DNA of 64,000 nucleotides from Verrucomicrobiota bacterium (GTDB lineage Bacteria; Verrucomicrobiota; Verrucomicrobiia; Verrucomicrobiales; Verrucomicrobiaceae), in the NCBI GenBank assembly GCA_017301975.1, contig JAFLEI010000028.1:1-64000 (forward strand), in the 5' to 3' direction. Position numbers and translations under genes: made by a program. This document shows positions 57,261-64,000 of the stretch, piece by piece. Numbering within the stretch: the first letter of the stretch is position 1; each line of letters opens with the position of its first letter. The notes under the pieces were generated by a model, which was not told where the DNA came from, ran no database searches, and worked only from the letters and a program-made list of their open reading frames with translations.

Positions 57261-58403
57261 TTAGAGGGCTGCAAGCTTCACCGTCAGCGAGTTGTAGCCG
57301 AGGGTGCGGTCGAACTTGGCTTCATGCTCGACGCGTTCTTCGGCTTTGAGAATGGTGATGCTCTTCACGCGTTCACAGCACAGACGCAGCAGCGTGCGCA
57401 GGATGAGACGTGCATGCGGAGCGCCGAGGCAGAGATGAGTGCCGAAGCCGAAGGAGAGATGAGGGTTCGGCTTGCGGTCGAGGCGGACTTCTTCGGGCTG
57501 AGGGAAGGCATTGGCGTCGAAGTTCGCGGAGGCCCAGGCGAGGGAGATGCGGTCGCCGGCTTTGACGGTGGTGCCATTCACATCCGTGTCTGCGGGACAG
57601 ACACGGCCGATGTGGGTGAGAGGCATGAAGACGCGGAAGAACTCTTCACTGGCGAGGGTGATGCGTTTCGGATCTTCGCGCAGAAACTCCAGGGCTTCCG
57701 GATGTTCCGCCAGATAACCCAGCGCGCAGGAAATGGTGTGGATGATCGTGTCACGACCTCCGGCGAAGGCGAGATTGGCGAAGCCCATCATCTCCTCACG
57801 CGTGAGCTTGCGACCGCGATACTGCGCCTGCGTCAAAGCGCTGAAGAAGTCTTCGCCTGGATTCGCCTCGGCGCGGTCAAACTGCGCGTGCAGATAATCC
57901 TCCAGCACGTTGCCGGTTTTAAACTCGCCGCCAGTGACTTTGAAGACATGGATGCCCCAGCCGATCCAGGTTTCGCCTTCGGACGCAGGCACGTTGAGCA
58001 GGTGGGTCAGGGCACGTGACTGGATGGGCAGCGCGAACTCGTTGACGATCTCAATCGAGTCCCGGCTCAGCGCCTGCGTGAGCATGCCGTCCATCAGCGC
58101 CTCCACCTGCGCGATCATCGCGGGATCTTTGGAGCGTTGGAAAAACGGTTCCACGATGGCGCGGTAGTCGGTGTGTTCCGGTGGATTCGTTTCGATGGGG
58201 AGCTGACGCATGGTCCGCACCGCCTCCTCCGAAGGGATAGGCACACGGAAGGGCGCGTCCGAGCTGAAGGTCTGCCAGTCTTTGGCGGCCTTGCGCACGT
58301 CTTCGTGGCGCAGGATCATGGTGATGTCTTCACCGTGAAAGGGGCACTTGAGTACACCGGGCGCGGTGCGGACTTCGCGGAAAGGGTCGGAGAAGGCGGG
58401 CAT
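57261..58403 (-). CDS. Cytochrome P450
   Basis: 380 residues, soluble class. I-helix AGGRDTIIH (oxygen-binding Thr), ExxR in EEFFR, the PERF-like segment PEEVRLDRKPNPH and heme loop FGFGTHLCLGAPHAR with Cys325 as the thiolate ligand. LAWASANFDANAF matches the usual region before the meander. This is a typical bacterial CYP using ferredoxin partners that are not encoded nearby. It oxidises a small hydrophobic substrate that cannot be guessed. The gene lies 96 bases downstream of a sulfatase on the same strand. Confidence 0.95.
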   Translation of the reverse strand: MPAFSDPFREVRTAPGVLKCPFHGEDITMILRHEDVRKAAKDWQTFSSDAPFRVPIPSEEAVRTMRQLPIETNPPEHTDYRAIVEPFFQRSKDPAMIAQVEALMDGMLTQALSRDSIEIVNEFALPIQSRALTHLLNVPASEGETWIGWGIHVFKVTGGEFKTGNVLEDYLHAQFDRAEANPGEDFFSALTQAQYRGRKLTREEMMGFANLAFAGGRDTIIHTISCALGYLAEHPEALEFLREDPKRITLASEEFFRVFMPLTHIGRVCPADTDVNGTTVKAGDRISLAWASANFDANAFPQPEEVRLDRKPNPHLSFGFGTHLCLGAPHARLILRTLLRLCCERVKSITILKAEERVEHEAKFDRTLGYNSLTVKLAAL

Positions 58404-58499
58404 AGGAGGAGATGAACCAAACGCTGAATGCAGGAAGCTTACAGCGCAATGTTTGCTCTTTGTAGGATGATGCCTGCGGCCTGTGCTAAGGCCGTTTGC

Positions 58500-59927
58500 T
58501 CACTTCTTTTTCGCCTTGCCAGCCTTTGCCGCAGGCTTCTGCGGTGCGGTGGGGTCTTCGTGGGGGCTGCCGTGCCACTGCGGAGCGATGTTTTTGGCGT
58601 TCCACTCCTCCCAGGCCTTGGAAAGTTTGGCCACAAGCTCGGGCTTGGAGGCGGCAAGGTTGTGCTCCTCGCCAATGTCGGTGCTCAAATCATAGAGCTG
58701 CCAGCCGGACTCGGACTTGGCCTCCATGTCGCGCACATCCACCAGCTTCCAGTTTCCCTGGCGAATCGCTTTCTGCGGACCGAAGCGCCAGGCGAGCATG
58801 TCATGCGGCGGTGTGGAGACTTCGCCTTTGAGATACGGCAGGAGATTCACGCCTTCCACGCCATCGGGCTGCTTCGCGGCGGTGATGGCGCACGTGGTGG
58901 GCAGGATGTCCATGGCGCTCACGGGCTGGTCATAGGTTTTGCCGGCGGGCAGCTTGCCCGACCAGCTCACAAAGAAGGGCACGCGGATGCCGCCTTCCAG
59001 CGTCTGGCCTTTGTCACCACGCAGTGGAGTATTGATGCCAGTGTTGTAGGCAAAGAAGGGTTTCCGGCCAGAGCCGCCATTGTCGCTGAAGAAGAACACG
59101 AGGGTGTTCGGGTGCTTGGTTTTGAGCTCGGCGGTGATGCGGCCGATGTCGTCATCCAGCCCCAGCAGCAGCGAGAGGTAGCCGCGACGATTCGGATCGG
59201 TGACATCGGCGGGAATGCGGTCCTTGAGCTTGTCGGCAATCTCCAGCGGTGTGTGAACAGCATTGTAGGCGAGGTAGATGAACCATGGCTTGGTCGTGCT
59301 GCGGTTCATGAAGCCGAGGGCTTCGTCGGTGAAGAGATCCGTGGTGTAGCCGTCGATGTGCAGCAGTTCACGACCCCGGTAGATCATGTTGTGCGAATGT
59401 GCGGAGCCGAACTCGGGATCCGCATCCTTGTGCAGCAGGAAGTTGTGCCCGCCCACGAGAAAGCCAGTGAATGCGTCGAACCCCCGAGACTGCGGATGAT
59501 GCGCCGCATCGAAGCCCTGATGCCATTTGCCGAAGAGCGCCGTGGCGTAGCCTGCATCGTGCAGCACATTGGCGATGGTGCGCTGATCCAGCGGCAGGCC
59601 AAGTTTGGCCTCGTCACCGACATGGGGATTGAACTCATGGCCGAACCGCGTCTGCGATTTGCCCGTGAGAAATCCCGCCCGCGAAGGGCTGCAATATGGC
59701 GCGGTGACGTAGCCGTTCGTGCACCGCACCCCGCTGGCCGCCAGCGCATCGATGTTCGGCGTGGGCACCACTTTGCCGCCATGCACACCAATGTCCGCAT
59801 AGCCGAGATCATCCGCGACGATGACGAGGATGTTGGGCTTGCCCTCCTGCGAATAAGATTCCGCAGACAACGCTGCGGCCAGGATGAAGCCACCGAGGGC
59901 ACGAAGAATCATGGATGGGAATTTCAT
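58500..59927 (-). CDS. Secreted arylsulfatase B-like sulfatase with Lys-rich tail
   Basis: 475 residues from the Met at 59927; the signal peptide runs to about residue 22 (AALSAES). Metal site VADDLGYADIG (37-47), FGly motif C79-S-P-S-R in PYCSPSRAGFLTGKSQTRFG, GKWHQGFDAAHHPQSRGFD, and FSDNGGSGRKPFFAYN with NTPLRGDKGQTLEGG, typical of the arylsulfatase B branch. The end is PQKPAAKAGKAKKK. A TTTGCTGGGAGAT element lies 28 bases upstream of the start. It could be co-transcribed with the P450 gene. Confidence 0.95.
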   Translation of the reverse strand: MKFPSMILRALGGFILAAALSAESYSQEGKPNILVIVADDLGYADIGVHGGKVVPTPNIDALAASGVRCTNGYVTAPYCSPSRAGFLTGKSQTRFGHEFNPHVGDEAKLGLPLDQRTIANVLHDAGYATALFGKWHQGFDAAHHPQSRGFDAFTGFLVGGHNFLLHKDADPEFGSAHSHNMIYRGRELLHIDGYTTDLFTDEALGFMNRSTTKPWFIYLAYNAVHTPLEIADKLKDRIPADVTDPNRRGYLSLLLGLDDDIGRITAELKTKHPNTLVFFFSDNGGSGRKPFFAYNTGINTPLRGDKGQTLEGGIRVPFFVSWSGKLPAGKTYDQPVSAMDILPTTCAITAAKQPDGVEGVNLLPYLKGEVSTPPHDMLAWRFGPQKAIRQGNWKLVDVRDMEAKSESGWQLYDLSTDIGEEHNLAASKPELVAKLSKAWEEWNAKNIAPQWHGSPHEDPTAPQKPAAKAGKAKKK

Positions 59928-59955
59928 GGGTCGTTGATAACGAGGCACGGACGAT

Positions 59956-59968
59956 GATCTCCCAGCAA
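59956..59968 (-). promoter_or_regulatory. TTTGCTGRGA upstream element, copy 3
   Basis: TTTGCTGGGAGAT on the minus strand, 28 bases before the sulfatase start at 59927, preceded by TTTGATAATACTCCGG, which contains an AT-rich stretch that could be part of a promoter. Confidence 0.4.
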
Positions 59969-60015
59969 AAACCGGAGTATTATCAAAGCCGTGAGTGCGA
60001 AGCGTTTAACTCAGC

Positions 60016-63000
60016 TCACTTCCCAAACATCGCATTCGCCTTGTCCCCGCCGCTCAGCACGTAGGCCAGAAGGTCGAGGATCTCGTCTTTCTTGAGCATG
60101 GCAAGAAGCATGGGCGGCATGGGGGAGACGGTGCTGAGCTCGATGCTCTTCACTTCCTTGCGGTCCACGTTCACGCGCTGATTGGGGTCGGTCAGGTCGG
60201 TGTTGAGGGTGACGCCGTCGCCGCTGAGATTCACGACCACGCCGCTCATCACGCTGCCGTCGTTCTTGGTGACGATGATAGGGGCGAACTGCTCATTGAT
60301 GACTTTGCTGGGGTTGATGATGTTGTCGAGCAGGTCGTGCGGGCTGTAGCGGCCGCCAGCGCCGGTGAGGTCCGGGCCGGTCATGCCGCCGGCATTGCCA
60401 AAGCGGTGGCAGGTGTAGCAGGCGGCGGCGGTGAACATCTTGCGTCCGTTTTCAAAGCTGCGGCCCTTCATGCCGGTCTTGGCGGCGGCGCTGAGTTCAT
60501 CGAGCGTCCACATCGTGGGCGTGCGGCCCACGAACATGGCGCCGACGTTTTCTATGGCGCTTTTAGCTTCGGGTTTCTTCGCGATGAGTTCGGCGAGCTG
60601 CGCGTTTTCCTCAGGTGTGAAGGTGGCGAGCGAGTCTTTGCGGATGAATTCGATGAAGATAGAGAAGCTGCTGCCACCTTTGTAGTTCGCGGCTTTGAGG
60701 AACCACTCAAGCTGCTGCGTGCGCAGTTCCTTGGTCCAGCCGGTCTTCAGGAAGCGCAGGCTGCGGGCGTACTCGATCTGCGGCTCCTGGCTTTCGGCGG
60801 CGGCGATGAGGGCCATGCCTTTGGCTGCGGTGTGTGGGGCCTGAAGGTAGGCGAGGGTTTCGGTGAGCAGCCAGTTGAGCTCAAAGTTGTCCGCTGGATA
60901 AGCCGGATCGAGCTTGGCGATGATCGCGGCCACCGTGGCGTCGTCGGGATTGCCGAAGCGGTGCAGCACGATCTCGATGAGCCGCACGTAGGCCATGCGT
61001 TGCTCATTGTTGAGCTTGGTGAAGTCACGCTTGAGCAGCGCAGCGAGGATTTCATCACGTTTCGCGGTGTGCACAACGTAGCCTTCGGTGCGGTGTGTGG
61101 GGCACACGCCCGTCATACGAGTCAGCGCCAGCAGGGCTTCGAGCTGCGCGGTGGCGTTCTTTTCATTGAGCGCCTTGGATTCCCATTCGGTGACGGGGTT
61201 GTGCTCCAGCACGGTGCGTGCGGCACTGCGGATGAAGCGGTCCTTGTCACTGAGATGCGGCCAGGCAAAAGCGACGGCTTTCGGGTCGGCTTTGCCGTGG
61301 AAGGCAGCAAGCTCACGACGCAGTTCGCTGGCGCGTGTGATCTGCGGCTTGGATGTCACCGGGGCAGTCGATTCCTTCCCGGTGTAAGTCACGCGATAGA
61401 GTCCTGACTGCACGCGGCGGCCGCCGATGGTGAAGTACATCGCGCCGTCCTGGCCGATGATGGCATCGCTGACAGGCAGCGGGCCGCCGGTGACGAATTC
61501 TTCCTTCGTGGCGGTGTAAGTGGAGCCGCTGGGCGTGAGATGCACGGCGTAGATTTTGCCCCAGCTCCAGTCGAGCGCGTAAAAGGCGTCCTGGTATTTC
61601 GCGGGGAACTTTGCGCCGTAGCCAAAGGTGCAGCCCGTGGGCGATCCGGGCCCGATGTTCAGCGTGGCGGGCAGGCTGTCATAGTAGAACTCAGGGTATT
61701 TGCCCGCGCCATTGCGCCAGCCGAATTCGGCACCGCTGACGACGTGGTTGATGCGCGTCGGGCGATACCACGAAGTATTGAAGTCATACTCCATGTCCGC
61801 GTCATAGACAAAGAGTTCGCCCTCGCGATTCACGCCGCCGTCGAAGATGTTGCGGAAGCCGTTGGCGAACTGGATGAATTCTTTTCCATCAGGCGAAACT
61901 CGATACACATTCCCGCCCGGGGCCATGACGTGGCGATTGTGACCGCGACCATCCGGCATGCGTGGCAGCAGGTGGTCGTCGCCCCAAAGCTTCTGCACGG
62001 GCGAGGTCGGGGCGGTTTCCGTGAGCACGGCGTTGTTGCCCGTGATGAGATACAGGCCTTTGCCGTCGGGCGTGAGAAGAACCGCGTGCACGCCGTGGTC
62101 GCCGCCGGAATCAATCGCGCGCAGCAGCTCCACCTTGTCGGGCATGTCGTCATTGTTGCTGTCCGTGATGCGATAGAGCCCGCTGGGGATCTTCTTTTCG
62201 TAGTCGTTCACGCCCACATAGAGCGCGCCAAAGGCAAACAACATGCCGTTCACCGCACGGATCTCTGCGGGGACTTTCTGCACATCGGCCTGGCTCAGCG
62301 TCTGGCCTGGAGCGGGCATCTTGAAGCGATAGAGGCCGCCATACTGGTCGCTGGCATAGATGCGGCCCTTGTCGTCCGTGCAAAGGTTCACCCAGGAGCC
62401 CTCTTCGCCGCCGGGCACGGAATAGAGCAGCTCCACCTTGAAATCCGGCAGGGTTTTGATGTTCGTGACCGGTGTGGCCACATTCGCACCGATGGCCGGA
62501 CCAACGGCATCCGGGCGCTTTGGCTTGGCCTTGGCGGCCGCGTTCTTGCCTTTGGCATCACCCTTGGCTGGCGCAGGAGCGGGTGGCTGGGCTTTGCCTT
62601 TACCCTTGCCCTTCGCCGGTGCTTTGGCCTCAATAATCTGCGCGTCGCTGGGGATGGCCGACTTTTCAAATGAGATCACCCCGCCATCCGGCAGCTCCTT
62701 GAGCATCACGTCCTTGATCTGTACGTTCATGGCCGGGCCGCGATGAATCTGGAAGGCGAGCAAGCCTTCAAAGGCGCGCTTCGATTCTTCGAAGTCGAGC
62801 AGGTCGATCGTCACCTTGCCGTCGATCTTGTGAATCAAATGATTGCCCTGCGCAATGACAGTGTACTCATGCCATTCGGCGATGTCCACCTTCACCGGTT
62901 CATGCTCGGAGGCGAGCCAGCGCTTGCCTTCAGGATCGATCACCACACCCTGCCCGTTCTGAACAATGATGCCGCGCCCGCGTTCTTCATACACCATCGC

Positions 63001-63351
63001 GTTGTTCGGCGTGGCAGGATGGATGTCGCACTGATAACCGCCGATGGACCACTTGCCGTTCTCCGGCAGCTCCTTGCTGCGGTACTGAATGCCGGTGTTG
63101 TTGCCGCTTTGCTTGATCTTCGCGTGCAGTTCGAAGTTCTTTACCTTGCCGCCGCGCCAGATGAGGAACTGGTTGTAGCTGAGCTGTTCGGGTCCGGTGG
63201 TCTTGCCGGTGATGCAGCCGTCTTCGACGCTCCAGAGTTCTGGATTGCCATCCCAGCCGGTGAGGTCTTTGCCGTTGAAGAGCGGTTTGAAACCATCCTG
63301 CGCGGAGGCGAAGGAGGTGAACAGGAGGGATAGAAGAAGGAGACGGTTCAT
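60016..63351 (-). CDS. Giant secreted DUF1080 / beta-propeller dehydrogenase-like / cytochrome c protein
   Basis: 1111 residues from the Met at 63351, signal peptide 1-17. Residues 19-217 are DUF1080 (FKPLFNGKDLTGWDG, NNTGIQYRSKELP). Residues about 240-285 are a Lys/Ala/Pro/Gly linker (KGKGKGKAQPPAPAPAKG). From about 295 to 670 comes an NHL/PQQ-type propeller (GRIYASDQYGGLYRF, GDHGVHAVLLTPDGKGLYLI, FANGFRNIFDGGVNREGELF). Then a helical HEAT-like region follows and a final cytochrome c domain with CYTCH (978-982) and the PVC heme-domain ending (PSKVINEQFAPIIVTKNDGS, MPPMLLAMLKKDEILDLLAY). It probably oxidises a sugar derivative and passes electrons to its heme; the next gene upstream is another cytochrome c. 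Confidence 0.9.
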   Translation of the reverse strand: MNRLLLLSLLFTSFASAQDGFKPLFNGKDLTGWDGNPELWSVEDGCITGKTTGPEQLSYNQFLIWRGGKVKNFELHAKIKQSGNNTGIQYRSKELPENGKWSIGGYQCDIHPATPNNAMVYEERGRGIIVQNGQGVVIDPEGKRWLASEHEPVKVDIAEWHEYTVIAQGNHLIHKIDGKVTIDLLDFEESKRAFEGLLAFQIHRGPAMNVQIKDVMLKELPDGGVISFEKSAIPSDAQIIEAKAPAKGKGKGKAQPPAPAPAKGDAKGKNAAAKAKPKRPDAVGPAIGANVATPVTNIKTLPDFKVELLYSVPGGEEGSWVNLCTDDKGRIYASDQYGGLYRFKMPAPGQTLSQADVQKVPAEIRAVNGMLFAFGALYVGVNDYEKKIPSGLYRITDSNNDDMPDKVELLRAIDSGGDHGVHAVLLTPDGKGLYLITGNNAVLTETAPTSPVQKLWGDDHLLPRMPDGRGHNRHVMAPGGNVYRVSPDGKEFIQFANGFRNIFDGGVNREGELFVYDADMEYDFNTSWYRPTRINHVVSGAEFGWRNGAGKYPEFYYDSLPATLNIGPGSPTGCTFGYGAKFPAKYQDAFYALDWSWGKIYAVHLTPSGSTYTATKEEFVTGGPLPVSDAIIGQDGAMYFTIGGRRVQSGLYRVTYTGKESTAPVTSKPQITRASELRRELAAFHGKADPKAVAFAWPHLSDKDRFIRSAARTVLEHNPVTEWESKALNEKNATAQLEALLALTRMTGVCPTHRTEGYVVHTAKRDEILAALLKRDFTKLNNEQRMAYVRLIEIVLHRFGNPDDATVAAIIAKLDPAYPADNFELNWLLTETLAYLQAPHTAAKGMALIAAAESQEPQIEYARSLRFLKTGWTKELRTQQLEWFLKAANYKGGSSFSIFIEFIRKDSLATFTPEENAQLAELIAKKPEAKSAIENVGAMFVGRTPTMWTLDELSAAAKTGMKGRSFENGRKMFTAAACYTCHRFGNAGGMTGPDLTGAGGRYSPHDLLDNIINPSKVINEQFAPIIVTKNDGSVMSGVVVNLSGDGVTLNTDLTDPNQRVNVDRKEVKSIELSTVSPMPPMLLAMLKKDEILDLLAYVLSGGDKANAMFGK

Positions 63352-63355
63352 GGTT

Positions 63356-63377
63356 GGGCGCGTGGATAAACGCGCCC
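63356..63377 (-). promoter_or_regulatory. Hairpin just upstream of the giant gene start
   Basis: GGGCGCG and CGCGCCC form a 7-bp GC-only stem with an 8-base loop, only 4 bases from the ATG at 63351. In the mRNA it would cover the ribosome-binding region and may limit translation. Confidence 0.35.
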
Positions 63378-63389
63378 GTCTGTCAAAAA

Positions 63390-63400
63390 CTGCCAGCAAA
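63390..63400 (-). promoter_or_regulatory. TTTGCTGRGA-like upstream element, copy 4
   Basis: TTTGCTGGCAG on the minus strand, 38 bases before the start at 63351, preceded by TGCTGAATCCGACACA as in copy 2. Confidence 0.4.
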
Positions 63401-63426
63401 GGTTGTGTCGGATTCAGCAAAACGAC

Positions 63427-63454
63427 AACGCCGGGCCTGTGAGGGCCCGGCGTT
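63427..63454 (-). terminator. Strong intrinsic terminator after the cytochrome c gene
   Basis: AACGCCGGGCC and GGCCCGGCGTT form a perfect 11-bp stem with a 6-base loop. On the minus strand the stem is followed by GTCGTTTTG, so it ends transcription from 63483 before the giant gene. Confidence 0.85.
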
Positions 63455-63482
63455 GAGGGATCATTCGTTTTGTAGCTGCTGC

Positions 63483-64000
63483 TTACTTCATCGGGTGCTG
63501 CTTCAGCAGTTCATCGGTGGTGTAGAGCATCATGCGGCCGGGATTGGCGTCGCGGATGGCTTTGACTTCGGCGGCGGTGATGGGGTCGGCTTTGTTGCCG
63601 AAGTGGTTGCGGACGAAGGTGAGGACGCTGGCGATTTCCTCGTCTTTGAGCATGCCACCGAAGGGGGTCATGGGGACCTGGCCGTTGTATTCCTTGTTGC
63701 CGACTTTGAGGGGGCCCATGAGACCGTACATGGCGATCTTGATGAGGCGGTCGCGATCCGTGGTGACCCAGGGGCTGTTGGCGATGCTCGGGAAGGCGGG
63801 ATCGAGGCCGGCGCCATTGGGCTGATGGCAGGTGACGCAGTGGCCTTCGCGGAAGTAAACATCCTGTCCGAGCTTGAACTGCTTCTTGGCGGCGTCGCTC
63901 AGGTAAGCGGGCGGCTGAATCACGGGATGCTCGGGTTTCACGATTTCGGCGATGCCGGCGAGGCGGTCGGCGGCGGTTTTGGTGGCGGCCTTGTTCCAGT
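63483..64000 (-). CDS. c-type cytochrome domain protein (partial, 5' end outside window)
   Basis: The frame is open through the right edge, so only the last 172 residues are visible. They begin WNKAATKTAADRLAGIAEIV and contain the class I heme motif C-V-T-C-H in FREGHCVTCHQPNGAGLDPA, GPLKVGNKEYNGQVPMTPFG with a probable distal Met, and EEIASVLTFVRNHFGN. This is the typical C-terminal cytochrome of PVC multi-domain dehydrogenase-like proteins. It ends 132 bases before the giant DUF1080 gene, with a strong terminator between, and may be its electron partner. Confidence 0.88.
   Translation of the reverse strand, partial: WNKAATKTAADRLAGIAEIVKPEHPVIQPPAYLSDAAKKQFKLGQDVYFREGHCVTCHQPNGAGLDPAFPSIANSPWVTTDRDRLIKIAMYGLMGPLKVGNKEYNGQVPMTPFGGMLKDEEIASVLTFVRNHFGNKADPITAAEVKAIRDANPGRMMLYTTDELLKQHPMK

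Overview
The window looks like the chromosome of a free-living Verrucomicrobiaceae-type bacterium (Prosthecobacter/Verrucomicrobium-like) of the PVC superphylum. This is inferred from the sequence: GC-rich, 15 intact secreted Cys-type sulfatases plus one wrecked copy, several DUF1080 proteins, a giant DUF1080/propeller/cytochrome c protein, parallel beta-helix proteins, a monomeric NADP isocitrate dehydrogenase, and REP-like palindromes between genes. Shine-Dalgarno sequences are often weak or absent. I saw no rRNA, tRNA, CRISPR array or phage.

Layout. 1-87 is the tail of a probable IS110-type transposase. 227-9677 (minus) is a tight run of one alpha/beta esterase and six sulfatases. 9773-10903 is a DEAD-box helicase followed by a REPIN-like element. 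11036-15147 (minus) holds a beta-helix protein, a sulfatase and an SDR. 15269-18339 (plus) holds two secreted glucanase-fold/DUF1080 proteins, a DEDDh exonuclease and a DUF1963 gene cut by one in-frame amber codon. 18439-21284 (minus) is icd and an AHSA1/SRPBCC protein. 21371-29384 (minus) is a set of secreted hydrolases: sialidase-SGNH fusion, PhoD phosphatase, PHP-type metallohydrolase with EF-hands, and an acetyl-xylan-esterase-like protein.

29512-35991 is a compact nitrite/nitric oxide module. An exported YHS-truncated globin fusion is divergent from an operon of group III truncated globin, NirK with a C-terminal cytochrome c, a NirV-like protein fused to a SCO copper chaperone, NnrS and a radical SAM/SPASM protein. 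Two NsrR-like palindromes lie in the divergent region. This is the most distinctive system here.

35988-39643 (minus) has two sulfatases and a sulfatase pseudogene whose core is replaced by an inverted response-regulator fragment. 39750-40393 is a VapBC pair. 40495-43322 holds an esterase, a VPGUxxT-type thioredoxin/MsrA-like protein in its Cys form, and a beta-helix protein. 43361-45979 is a five-gene redox/detox-type operon (DsrE, DUF5069, PNPOx-like, DUF1348, SDR) divergent from a LysR regulator with a good T-N11-A palindrome. 46996-56669 (minus) is a GH25-like lipoprotein, a PhyH dioxygenase and five sulfatases. 56783-64000 holds a Whirly-like small protein, a cytochrome P450, another sulfatase, the giant DUF1080-propeller-cytochrome protein and a truncated cytochrome c.

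Working together: the sulfatases, esterases, sialidase-SGNH protein and beta-helix proteins all carry export signals and fit stripping of sulfate and acetyl decorations from complex polysaccharides or glycans. No catalytically complete formylglycine-generating enzyme and no clear endo-acting glycoside hydrolase is in the window, so maturation and backbone cleavage must be encoded elsewhere. Apart from the pseudogene zone at 39102-39749, no gene-free stretch exceeds about 160 bases.
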